Shown: in pieces, positions 13,358 to 21,436 of the stretch
Position numbering within the stretch: the first letter of the stretch is position 1
Layout of the letters: every line of letters starts with the position of its first letter
Assembly: GCA_023430315.1 (NCBI GenBank)
Contig: JAEZAW010000071.1
Location: 1-22,493, forward strand
DNA: 22,493 nt
Direction of reading: 5' to 3'
Source: Pseudomonadota bacterium
Lineage (GTDB): Bacteria; Pseudomonadota; Alphaproteobacteria; Rhizobiales; Hyphomicrobiaceae
Notes under the pieces: model-generated
Databases searched by the model: none
The model's input: the letters and a program-made list of their open reading frames with translations, nothing else
Told to the model about the DNA's origin: nothing
Program-made: the position numbers and the translations under genes

Positions 13358-16300
13358 TCACGCCGCAGCCCGAAAACTGCACACAGGGGCCCGCGCTCCG
13401 GCAGCATCGAGATCCTCGACGGCAGGTTCTAGGCGCACCCGGAACCACGCCGCGTAGAGCGCCGGCAGGAATACCAGCGTCAGGACCGTCGCAACCAGCA
13501 GGCCGCCCATCATGCTGATCGCCATCGGCCCCCAGAAAACGCTGCGTGACAGAGGGATCATGGCGAGGATGGCGGCGAGCGCCGTCAGCACAACCGGGCG
13601 GGCGCGCCGCACGGTGCTTTCGACGATCGCATTCCAGGCGCTGAGGCCCGCCGCCAAATCGTGATCGATCTGATCAACCAGGATCACAGTGTTGCGCATG
13701 ATCATGCCGGCGAGCGCGATGACGCCCAGCAGCGCGACGAAGCCGAACGGCGCATTGAAGATGAGCAGCGCCGCCACCGCGCCGACGATGCCGAGCGGCG
13801 CGGTGCTGAAAACCAGGAACAGCTTCGCGAAGCTCTGGAGCTGGATCATCAGCAGCGTCAGCATGACGAGGAACATGATTGGGAACACCTTGAACAGCGC
13901 GGCGTTGGCCTTCGCGCTCTCCTCGATGGCGCCGCCGGTATCGATCCGGTAGCCAACCGGGAGATTGGCCTTGAGTGCCGCGAGCTTCGGCAGGATCGCG
14001 TTGGTGACGGTCGGCGCTTGTACGCCGGGCGCGATGTCCGAGCGGACGGTCAACGTCAGGTCGCGGTTGCGACGCCACAGAATCGGCTCCTCGAAGCCGT
14101 AGGAGATCTGCGCCACCTGCGTCAGTGGTACGGCAGCGCCGCCCGGCGTCAGGATCGTCAGGTCGCCGAGACGCGCGAGATCAAGACGCTCCTCCTGAGC
14201 GGCACGCACGACGACGCGGATCAGCTCGGTGCCTTCGCGATATTCCGACACGGGAACTCCCGAGAGCAGAGTCTGCAGCGTTTGTGCGATTTCCTGCGTG
14301 TTGAGGCCGAAGGCGCGGGCGCGATCCTGGTTGATGGCGAGTTGCACCTTCTTTACCTGCTCGCTCCAATCGAGTTGCGGATCGATCGCGTTGGGCTCGC
14401 CGCGCATGATCTCGCGCACTTGACCGGCGATCTCGCGCACCTTGTCGGCGTCCGGTCCGTTGACACGGAACTGGACGGGGAAACCGACGGGCGGGCCGAA
14501 GTTCAGCCGATCGATCCGGACTCGCGCTTCCGGCACGGCGCCGGAAGCCACAGCCGCCTCGAGCTTCGCCTTCAGGCGCTCGCGGGCTTCAGAGCCCTTC
14601 GTCATGATCACGGTGAGCGCGAAGCTCGGATTGGGCAGTACCGGATTGAGGGCGAGGAAGAAGCGCGGGCTGCCCTGGCCCACATAGGTCGTGTAGTGGG
14701 CGACGTCCGCATCATCCTTCAGCAGTTGCTCGGCCTTGCGCGCGGCGGCAGCCGTCGCTTCGATCGACGTTCCCTCGGGCATGCGGACCTCGATGAACAG
14801 CTCCGGACGTGACGAGGTCGGGAAGAACTGCTGCTGTACGAAGCCCATGCCGACGCCGGCGGCGACGAATGAAGCCATCGTCGCGCCGATCACGATCCAG
14901 CGGCGGCGCAGCGACCACGTGACGACGCGGCGCAAGCCACGGTAGAGCCACGTATCGTAGATGGCGTCGGCCGCGTGGGCTCCATGGGCGGCGTCCGAAC
15001 GAACGTTCGGCAGCAGCTTCACGCCAAGGTAGGGGGTGAAAACGACGGCCACCAGCCATGAGACGACGAGCGCCAGTCCGACGACCCAGAAGATGTTGCC
15101 TGCGTACTCACCGGCCGTCGACTGCGCGAAGCCGACAGGCAGGAATCCGGCTGCGGTGACGAGCGTACCTGTCAGCATCGGAAACGCCGTCGAGTCCCAG
15201 GCGAACGCAGCGGCTTTCAGCCGATCGACGCCCTGCTCCATCTTCACCATCATCATCTCGATGGCGATGATCGCATCGTCGACAAGGAGGCCGAGGGCAA
15301 CGATCAATGCGCCGAGCGTGATGCGGTCGAGGTTCATGCCGAGCGACTGCATCACGACGAATACCACGGCGAGCACGAGCGGCACCGAGAGCGCGACGAC
15401 GATTCCGGTCCGCCAGCCAAGCGAAACGAAGCTGACGAGGAGCACGATCGCGAGAGCCTCCACGAACGAGGTCAGGAACTCGCCGACTGATGCCGCCACG
15501 ACGCGCGGCTGATCGGCGATCTGCTCGATCTCGATACCGACCGGGATGGTCTGGCGGATCTCGGCAATGGCTGCGTTCAGGCGCTCGCCGAGCTGGAGGA
15601 CGTTGGCGTTGTCGACCATCGCGACCGCCACGCCCAGCGCCGGCTTGCCGCGATGCGTGACGATGCTCGTCGGCGGATCCTCGAAGGCCCGGGTCACGGT
15701 CGCTATGTCGCCGAGGCGGAACGTCTGACCGCCGGCCTGGATCGGTACCGCGCGCAGCGCATCGACGCCCTTAAAGGCGCCGGTCACGCGCACCTCGACG
15801 CGGTCGGCAGCGGTCTCGATCGAGCCAGACGCCAGCACGGCATTCTGGCGCCCGATCGCATCGAAGATCGCTTGGGACGGCACGCCGAGCGTCGCCAGCT
15901 TGCGGTGGCTCATCTCGACGAAGACGCGCTCCGGCACGTCGCCGACCAGCACCACCTTGCTCACGTCCTCGACGCGCAGCAGCGCGGAGCGCATCTTCTC
16001 GGCATAGCGCTTGAGGCCGGCACGCGAGGCGCCCTCGCCTGTGAGCATGTAGACCGCGGAGTAAACGTCCCCGTACTCATCGTTGAAGAAGGGGCCGAGT
16101 ACGCCTTGGGGCAGCTCGCCGCGGCTGTCGGTCAGCCGCTTTCTGACCTGATACCAGGTATCGGTCGCCTCCCGGCCCCGCACGCGGTCCTTGAGTTGGA
16201 CCGTCAGGACTGCGCTGCCCGGGCGCGAGTAGGTGCGCACGAAGTCGAGCTGTGGCAGCTCCTGCAGCCGCTTCTCGAGCGGCTCCGCCACGAGCCTCTG

Positions 16301-16486
16301 CACATCGTCGGCAGTGCTGCCCGGCCAGGCGACCTGGACGACCATCGTCTTGATCGTGAAGGAGGGATCCTCGGCACGACCGAGCGACATATAGGACCAC
16401 GCGCCGGCGAGCGACGTCGCAATGATAAGGAACAGGATCAGCGCCGGATGGCTGACGGCCCAGGCCGAGAGGTTGAACTTCCCCAT
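13358..16486 (-). CDS. RND-family efflux pump, inner-membrane transporter, 1,042 aa
   Basis: Proton-driven exporter of the AcrB/HAE type. Start ATG 16486 (MGKFNLSAWAVSHP) is chosen because a strong AGGAGG sits six bases upstream; a start eight codons earlier overlaps the adaptor stop but has no ribosome site. The protein has the standard two-fold layout: TM1 (about 14-33), a large periplasmic porter loop, a cluster of TMs with the proton-relay pair Asp403/Asp404 (LGLLVDDAIIAIE), a second porter loop and a final TM bundle (GFVALLGVIALAGMIMRNTVILVDQI). Length is typical of the family. It is the second gene of a two-gene operon with the adaptor; no outer-membrane factor is present here. Substrate unknown. 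The divergent TetR gene is the likely repressor. Confidence 0.93.
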   Translation of the reverse strand: MGKFNLSAWAVSHPALILFLIIATSLAGAWSYMSLGRAEDPSFTIKTMVVQVAWPGSTADDVQRLVAEPLEKRLQELPQLDFVRTYSRPGSAVLTVQLKDRVRGREATDTWYQVRKRLTDSRGELPQGVLGPFFNDEYGDVYSAVYMLTGEGASRAGLKRYAEKMRSALLRVEDVSKVVLVGDVPERVFVEMSHRKLATLGVPSQAIFDAIGRQNAVLASGSIETAADRVEVRVTGAFKGVDALRAVPIQAGGQTFRLGDIATVTRAFEDPPTSIVTHRGKPALGVAVAMVDNANVLQLGERLNAAIAEIRQTIPVGIEIEQIADQPRVVAASVGEFLTSFVEALAIVLLVSFVSLGWRTGIVVALSVPLVLAVVFVVMQSLGMNLDRITLGALIVALGLLVDDAIIAIEMMMVKMEQGVDRLKAAAFAWDSTAFPMLTGTLVTAAGFLPVGFAQSTAGEYAGNIFWVVGLALVVSWLVAVVFTPYLGVKLLPNVRSDAAHGAHAADAIYDTWLYRGLRRVVTWSLRRRWIVIGATMASFVAAGVGMGFVQQQFFPTSSRPELFIEVRMPEGTSIEATAAAARKAEQLLKDDADVAHYTTYVGQGSPRFFLALNPVLPNPSFALTVIMTKGSEARERLKAKLEAAVASGAVPEARVRIDRLNFGPPVGFPVQFRVNGPDADKVREIAGQVREIMRGEPNAIDPQLDWSEQVKKVQLAINQDRARAFGLNTQEIAQTLQTLLSGVPVSEYREGTELIRVVVRAAQEERLDLARLGDLTILTPGGAAVPLTQVAQISYGFEEPILWRRNRDLTLTVRSDIAPGVQAPTVTNAILPKLAALKANLPVGYRIDTGGAIEESAKANAALFKVFPIMFLVMLTLLMIQLQSFAKLFLVFSTAPLGIVGAVAALLIFNAPFGFVALLGVIALAGMIMRNTVILVDQIDHDLAAGLSAWNAIVESTVRRARPVVLTALAAILAMIPLSRSVFWGPMAISMMGGLLVATVLTLVFLPALYAAWFRVRLEPAVEDLDAAGARAPVCSFRAAA

Positions 16487-16506
16487 GGTATCCCTCCTCT
16501 GGCTCA

Positions 16507-17628
16507 TCACTCGATGGCTGCGCGGCGTTCGACGATGCGGATGGGCTTGGCCTCATCCAACATATGCACGCCGAGCGCGACGATGCGGTCGCCGGTGCTG
16601 AGTCCGCTCGCAATCAGCGCGTGATCGCGGGTCAGCGAGGCGATGGTCACCGGCACGCGGCGGACGCGCGTCTCGTCCGCGTCGACGATCCAGACAGCTG
16701 CACCCCGCCCGTCGTTCATGACCGCTGCGAGCGGAACGCGAACGATGCTGTCGTCACTGCGGCGGGAAAGCTGAACGGTGGCGGTGCGTCCCAGCCCCAC
16801 GTCCGGCGATCCCTCAATTGTAAAGCGTACCCTGAACGTGCGGGACGCGCGGTCGGCTTCGGGCGAAATCTCGCGCAAGCTGGCAGCGAGCAGCCGCCCG
16901 TGCGTGCCGCCCCAAATCTCCACCGATGCAGTCGCGATCTTGATCGCTTCCACCATGTGCTCGGGGACCGCAACCTCGACTTCGACGCTGTCGAAATGGG
17001 CAATCCGCGCGACCGTCTGGCCGGCGGCAATGACCTGTCCCGTCTCGGCCGGCAGCGCGGCGACGACGCCCCGGCGATCGGCCTTGAGCTCGGCGTAGCG
17101 AAGCTGGTTCTCGGCGAGAGACAAGGCGCGCTCCGCCCGCTCGACGCGGCCGCGCGCCTCGTCCGCGGCCGCCGTGCGCAGCTCGAGTGCGGCTTTGGCG
17201 ACGTGCCCTTGCGTCATCAAGGTCCGGTAACGACCCTCGGCCGCGACGGCCTGATCGAGGTTCGAGCGCGCCGCGAGCAACTCCGCCTGCTGCGCTTCTA
17301 CGGACAGGCGATAGTCGGTGGGATCGAGGCGCGCGATGACCTGTCCGGCCTCGGCCTTCTGCCCAACGTCAACCAGGCGCTCCACGATTTTGCCTGCCAC
17401 CCGGAAGCCGAGATCGGTCTCCGTCCGGGGCCGGACGACGCCCACATAGCTCCAGTTGATCAGCGACGGCGACGCCTGCACCGACATGACCTGGACCGGT
17501 TGCGGCGCGGCTGGGCGGGCACTCTCCGCAGGTTTGCAGCCCGGGAGAAGCAGGGTACCGATCAGAACGGCGGCCAGCGCTGCAGGCTTTGCCGCACCCG
17601 TGGGAGGAGCTGGACTGGGATTTGCCAT
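16507..17628 (-). CDS. RND efflux periplasmic adaptor lipoprotein, 373 aa
   Basis: HlyD/AcrA-type membrane fusion protein linking the inner-membrane RND pump to an outer-membrane channel. Start ATG 17628 is preferred: a GAGGT lies five bases upstream. The longer frame starting at 17655 would place its start next to a TetR-type operator and lacks a ribosome site. The leader ends in a lipobox, LLLPGC, with Cys31 as the acylation site. The barrel-sandwich/lipoyl halves (LGFRVAGKIVERLVDVGQKAEAGQVIARLD and ADRRGVVAALPAETGQVIAAGQTVARI) flank a coiled-coil hairpin (about 95-165). The beta-barrel and membrane-proximal domains follow. The gene ends about 20 bases before the pump start and is co-transcribed with it. 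Confidence 0.93.
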   Translation of the reverse strand: MANPSPAPPTGAAKPAALAAVLIGTLLLPGCKPAESARPAAPQPVQVMSVQASPSLINWSYVGVVRPRTETDLGFRVAGKIVERLVDVGQKAEAGQVIARLDPTDYRLSVEAQQAELLAARSNLDQAVAAEGRYRTLMTQGHVAKAALELRTAAADEARGRVERAERALSLAENQLRYAELKADRRGVVAALPAETGQVIAAGQTVARIAHFDSVEVEVAVPEHMVEAIKIATASVEIWGGTHGRLLAASLREISPEADRASRTFRVRFTIEGSPDVGLGRTATVQLSRRSDDSIVRVPLAAVMNDGRGAAVWIVDADETRVRRVPVTIASLTRDHALIASGLSTGDRIVALGVHMLDEAKPIRIVERRAAIE

Positions 17629-17657
17629 GACGGACCTCGCGACAACCTGTGCCATTG

Positions 17658-17720
17658 ATAAGTTAGTGCGGCTAACTTATGTAAGCGTCGCTAACTTGGC
17701 AAGTGTTAGTACCGCTAACA
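17658..17720. promoter_or_regulatory. Three tandem GTTAG-N5-CTAAC operators in the divergent promoter region
   Basis: Site 1 (17658-17680) is a perfect 9-bp-arm palindrome, ATAAGTTAG-TGCGG-CTAACTTAT. Site 2 (17681-17697) is an imperfect version, GTAAG-CGTCG-CTAAC followed by TT. Site 3 (17704-17720) is TGTTAG-TACCG-CTAACA. Their centres lie 19 and 24 bp apart, between the adaptor start and the tetR start. They are the expected targets of the divergent TetR regulator, which would then repress both the pump operon and itself. Confidence 0.8.
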
Positions 17721-17756
17721 TTTGTCGCACCCTCTCGGATCGGTCATTCTCGGGTC

Positions 17757-18374
17757 ATGACACAGGACGAATCACGATCGAGCCGGCGGCGCTATCATCA
17801 CGGCGACTTGCGCGAGGCGCTGATCGACGCCACGCACCAGCTGTTGGTCGAGAAAGGGGCTGGGGGCTTCTCGCTAGCCGACGCTTGCCGCTTGGCCGGC
17901 GTGACAACGGCGGCGCCTTATAAGCATTTCCGGGACAAGCACGAGATTCTGCAGGAGATCGTCGAGCGCGGCTTCGACGAGATGGCGCGGCGCTCAGACG
18001 AGGCGGTGCAGGCAGCCGGCGAGGGTACGCTGGCCGGCATCGTTGCCATGGGCCAAGCCTATCTCGACTTCGCCGTCACCGAGACGGCCGTATTCCGTCT
18101 GATGTTTGGCCAGAATCCTGCGGTCAAGAAGGCTGCGGAGGTCGAAACCAGCGGCCGGGCCTGCTTCTCAGGCGTAATCGCTCAGGTCGAGCTCTACTGC
18201 ACGCGCAATAGCATTCCGGGTGATGCCAAGCGGCTCGCCCTGGAGCTTTGGACATTCGTTCACGGCGCCGCGTGCCTGACCATTGATCGAGACTATGAGA
18301 AGGTGGCACCCGGCTTCGATGCGAGAGCGCTGATTGTGAGCGTTACACCCCGGCTATTGGGCACCAAGGGCTAG
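17757..18374 (+). CDS. TetR/AcrR-family repressor, 205 aa
   Basis: Start ATG 17757 (MTQDESRSSRRRYHHGDLREAL) lies just past the third operator copy; a longer frame starting at 17703 would begin inside the operators and is rejected. The N-terminal TetR HTH is clear: YHHGDLREALIDATHQLLVEKGAGGFSLADACRLAGVTTAAPYKHFRDKHEIL, with the recognition helix around GVTTAAPYKHF (about residues 47-57). The C-terminal ligand domain is of the common all-helical type (WHG-like, with FVHGAACLTID). Divergent placement from an RND adaptor/pump operon, with shared palindromes between, indicates a local drug-responsive repressor, as with AcrR or NalC-type systems. Ligand unknown. It appears intact. Confidence 0.92.
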   Translation: MTQDESRSSRRRYHHGDLREALIDATHQLLVEKGAGGFSLADACRLAGVTTAAPYKHFRDKHEILQEIVERGFDEMARRSDEAVQAAGEGTLAGIVAMGQAYLDFAVTETAVFRLMFGQNPAVKKAAEVETSGRACFSGVIAQVELYCTRNSIPGDAKRLALELWTFVHGAACLTIDRDYEKVAPGFDARALIVSVTPRLLGTKG

Positions 18375-18716
18375 CGCTGGAATATCGCGTGCTCGGTCGA
18401 ACCGGCTTCCCTGCACTGACATCCACGCTGGCGCCGCTCGTCGGCCGCGAATGCCAGCGTGGCCGATAACGTCCGCCGCGAGAAGAAGGCTGTCGGTCGG
18501 GGGAGCCGGACGCCGAGTTGAGCGACTGATCTCCGCATTTGACCCGGAGCGGCCCTGAGCAGTTGGCATAGCGTCGGATGCCCCCGCTCGCATAGTGGAC
18601 GTTGGCAGTCCGAACAGCGAGTGCTGTTCAGGGCTACGAGCGGTCGCGCCCATTGGATGTAGGCACGCATAGAGGCTGGCGGCTTTTGGGGGAGAAGCGG
18701 AAGAGCGATGACAATC
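18375..18716. other. Intergenic stretch with two hairpins, no supported gene
   Basis: No frame here carries a recognisable domain or ribosome site. Two inverted repeats stand out. CCACGCTGGC (18423-18432) pairs with GCCAGCGTGG (18453-18462), which may form a terminator-like hairpin between the convergent tetR and methyltransferase genes, though it has no T-tract. GAACAGC-GAGT-GCTGTTC (18612-18629) has perfect 7-bp arms. The second resembles a regulator site, but the spacing does not fit the alphaproteobacterial LexA box (GTTC-N7-GTTC). Confidence 0.5.
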
Positions 18717-19504
18717 CTATCGGGGCCGACGGCCGACGATTGCATTGGCCCGCGCCTCGATTGAAACACGCCCACTCGCGTTGACAGGAACCTGCCCACG
18801 AACCCGAGACTTGAGTTGCGTCACGTCCGCTACCGCCATCGTTTTGAGCATGGGCGCGAGATTGGGCGCCGCAATGGTAGTCGACCAATGGTCCTCGAAA
18901 TCGTTGAACGTCCGTCGCGTGCGAACGATATGTGCTTCGAGATCGGCAAAACCCGCAGATGTCCACAGCGCAAGCAGCCCTTCAGGCGTCGAGGCCTCCG
19001 CTTTCGGCGCCCGCGGTGGGGCGAACCCCATGTCTCTCATCTGACTTATGATTGTCTCCGAGGGGCCGCCGCCGCTGACGATATCCCAGATATAGGCGGC
19101 CGCAAGACCGCCCGGCCGCAAGACGCAAGCCGTTTCAGCGACGCCCCTGGCAGGGTCCGGAATGAAGAACACAACAAGCGCCATCACGGCCGCATCGAAG
19201 CTGCCATCGGCGAAGGCAATGCCATCGCGTCGCCCTGTCGAAAGCTCGCGACAGGTGTAGTCAGTCGCTCTCGCGCAAAGACCAGCTGACCTTCTGAAGG
19301 ATCCACGCCTTCGACGGCCATCGGGGCGCAGCGCTCGACCAGCAACTGTGTAAACGCGCCATTCCCGCAACCAATGTCAACCCAACGCAAGTTGGGCGGC
19401 GGCGAAAGCCAATCTACGAAGGCACCTCCGATCAGTCTGCTCCACTTGCCCATCATCCACTCATAAGCGGCGCCGTCATCGAATTTGATCGTCGGTGCGG
19501 ACAT
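18717..19504 (-). pseudogene. SAM-dependent methyltransferase, single-base frameshift
   Basis: Class I methyltransferase of the UbiE/Methyltransf_11 type. It starts at ATG 19504 (MSAPTIKFDDGAAYEWMMGKWSRLIGGAFVDWL). Motif I is LRWVDIGCGNGAFTQLL (SAM glycine loop), with an acidic motif II-like VEGVDPSEGQL. Near 19215 the frame breaks within ASFRQGDAMALP. Adding one base to the GG at 19215-19216 restores FADGSFDAAVMALVVFFIPDP (motif IV-like) and ARGVAETACVLRPGGLAAAY, running to TAG 18717-18719. Restored length is about 262 aa, normal for the family. The lesion is a single-base deletion or a sequencing error; the rest is well preserved. Substrate unknown. The start is divergent from, and 12 bases from, the LysR remnant. 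Confidence 0.8.
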
Positions 19505-19516
19505 GGTGGTCGCCGG

Positions 19517-20107
19517 GGGGTTCGGCTCACTTCTGCAGGAACAGTGCTCTTGCACCACGCGTGGATTGTCTCGCAGCAGCTCGAGCAAATGCGCGGCGAC
19601 CTCGACAATTTCGGTAATGGGCTGACGGGACATGTGCGCTTGCTGTCGAATATCGGCGCGATGGAATTTTTGCCGGTACCTCTCGCGGCCTTTCTCTCTG
19701 CCCATCCGAATATCCACGTCGGCCTTGAGCATCACGGAAGCGGCGAGATTATTGGAGCAATCGCGGCGGGCCGCGGCGATATCGGTATTGTCGGGGAGAC
19801 CATCGATCCAGGCGCGGAACTGGACAGTTTTCCGTTCGCCGAGATCCGCCTGGTATTGGTGACGCCAATGCGCCATCCGCTCAGCCGGCATCGTAAAATT
19901 GCATTCCGCGCAACTCTTGACCATGAGTTCATCGGCTATGCCGTGAGCAGCCCCATGCAGGACTTGTTGAACCATTTGCGTGCGAAGTTTCAGATCGCTG
20001 CCCGCACACGCTCAACGGCTCGTCGAGTTTTTGAGACCATCCGCGCCGGTGCCTTGATGATCGTGTCCTGGCTGTGTCCGCTGGGCGGAGTTATGCGGAC
20101 TACATAG
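19517..20107 (+). pseudogene. LysR-type regulator lacking its DNA-binding head
   Basis: The frame begins at the very end of a LysR HTH domain (GVRLTSAGTVLLHHAWIVSQQLEQMRGDL, the wing and linker helix). It continues through the effector-binding domain (GHVRLLSNIGAMEFLPVPLAAFLSAHPNIHVGLEHHGSGEIIGAIAAGRGDIGIVGE, PLSRHRKIAFRATLDHEFIGY). The N-terminal HTH is missing; upstream DNA belongs to the divergent methyltransferase. Beyond ARRVFETIRAGA the frame degenerates (MIVSWLCPLGG) and stops at 20105-20107, short of the usual C-terminus, with hints of the lost end in another frame (SYADYI). It is thus truncated at both ends and unlikely to regulate. Its former target is unknown. Confidence 0.8.
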
Positions 20108-20394
20108 TTGATTGCTTCGACGGTCGATCGTGACCTGCGCGGGTGGTTGTTTCAACCGTCACGCGGATGTCCGCTCGCGCCCACAATGGACAATAACCGA
20201 AAAGGCAGGTCCCTTTCGGAGCCCGCCTTCCCACATGCAGATGCTCCAGCGAGGGCAGAGGAGTGCGCAATGCGCGTCGACGGCACGTCAGGCATCTCGT
20301 TCTGAGACCGATCAGTTTATGTTGCCCAGTAGCGCAAATTCGGCATTAAACTGCAGTTCAATCTCAGCGACCTGGCTAAGCATTGGAGTGCTCG

Positions 20395-21300
20395 GTGCTC
20401 GAGAAGCTGGAGTTCATGATTGCGCTCGCTCGCGAGAAGCATTTCGGCAAGGCTGCCGAAAGCTGCGGCGTCGCGCAACCGACGCTCTCGCAAGGTATTC
20501 AGCAGCTCGAGGAGATGCTGAACGTTCCGCTTGTCAAACGATCCTCGCGCTTTCTCGGCTTCACGCCGGAGGGCGAGCGTGTGCTACTCTGGGCGCGGCG
20601 TCTCGTTGGCGATGTGCAGGCCATGCGCCAGGAAATCCTGAGCATGCAGCAGGGCCATGGTGCCCAACTGCGCATCGCCGCCATGCCGGCCGCCATGCCG
20701 CTCATAGCCTCGCTGACAGCGCCCTTCCAGCTCCGCAATCCGACTGTCCGGTTTACGCTGATCACCCGCACATCTGACGAGATTATCAAGCTTCTGCATG
20801 AACGCGAGATCGACGCCGGCGTGCGGTACATCAGCGGCACCCCGAGCGATGAGCTTGAGGAAGTGCCGCTTTATGAAGAACGCTATCTGCTTCTAACAAC
20901 AGCCGGCCGACGGTTCGGCGATAGCGCACAGATCTCTTGGTCGGACCTCGCGGGCATGCCGCTCTGTCTTTTCGCGCCGAATCTCCAACAGCGGCAGATC
21001 ATCGATGAAACGCTGCGCCGCCACGGCATCGAGGTTCGCCCCGCGGTCGAGACGGATTCGATTCTTGCCTTAACCACGCATGTCCATACCGGCCTCTGGG
21101 TCAGCGTGGTGTCGAACCTGGTTTGTGATGCCATTGACCTCACTGGCTCGCTGCGCACTGTTCCCATTGTTGAACCGGAAGTCGTGAGTTCGATCGGGCT
21201 CATTGTTTCGAAACGGTTTCCTCTTCAACCGGCGATGGCCACGCTGCTTGCCCAGGTTCGCGACGGCGCCCTCAATGGGATGGCCGGGAAGCGCACGTAA
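20395..21300 (+). CDS. LysR-family transcriptional regulator next to formate dehydrogenase, 301 aa
   Basis: Start GTG 20395 (LEKLEFMIALAREKHFGKAAE after fMet) is preferred: GGAG lies six bases upstream. A TTG four codons earlier is also in frame. The HTH is canonical (AREKHFGKAAESCGVAQPTLSQGIQQLEEMLNVPLVKRSSRFLGFTPEGE, about residues 10-60), followed by a type-2 periplasmic-binding-like effector domain with PAAMPLIASLTAPFQLRNPTVRFTLITRTSDEI. It is encoded just upstream of, and in the same direction as, the formate dehydrogenase alpha gene (137 bases apart). LysR regulators of this style often accompany formate dehydrogenase operons in alphaproteobacteria, so control of that operon is likely but inferred. 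Effector unknown; formate or molybdate status is possible. Intact. Confidence 0.88.
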   Translation: MLEKLEFMIALAREKHFGKAAESCGVAQPTLSQGIQQLEEMLNVPLVKRSSRFLGFTPEGERVLLWARRLVGDVQAMRQEILSMQQGHGAQLRIAAMPAAMPLIASLTAPFQLRNPTVRFTLITRTSDEIIKLLHEREIDAGVRYISGTPSDELEEVPLYEERYLLLTTAGRRFGDSAQISWSDLAGMPLCLFAPNLQQRQIIDETLRRHGIEVRPAVETDSILALTTHVHTGLWVSVVSNLVCDAIDLTGSLRTVPIVEPEVVSSIGLIVSKRFPLQPAMATLLAQVRDGALNGMAGKRT

Positions 21301-21403
21301 AGCGCCAAAGAACATCGATTGGCTTTTGCGATCGCAGCATTGCCAACGCCGCCTTGATGGCGGCTGAGCTCTGCAGTCTCCTCCTTAGATTAAGAATAAT
21401 AAT

Positions 21404-21416
21404 CAGATGACATCTG
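21404..21416. promoter_or_regulatory. Small palindrome ahead of the formate dehydrogenase gene
   Basis: CAGAT-GAC-ATCTG lies in an AT-rich patch just before the ribosome site (21421-21429, AGGAGGTGA, a near-perfect match to the anti-Shine-Dalgarno, seven bases from ATG 21437). It is in a suitable place for a regulator such as the adjacent LysR protein, but it is short and may be incidental. Confidence 0.3.
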
Positions 21417-21436
21417 GATGAGGAGGTGACCGTCCC

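Noticed and set aside
13661..14812. Long plus-strand frames opposite the RND pump (also 15653-16624 and 16564-17658)
   Set aside because: Antisense shadows caused by high GC; no domains, and the RND and adaptor genes on the other strand are unambiguous.
18612..18629. LexA (SOS) box
   Set aside because: GAAC and GTTC are separated by 10 bases; the alphaproteobacterial LexA box is a direct GTTC-N7-GTTC.
21359..21375. Sigma-54 -24/-12 promoter before fdnG
   Set aside because: A GG and a GC are present, but with 12 rather than 10 intervening bases.
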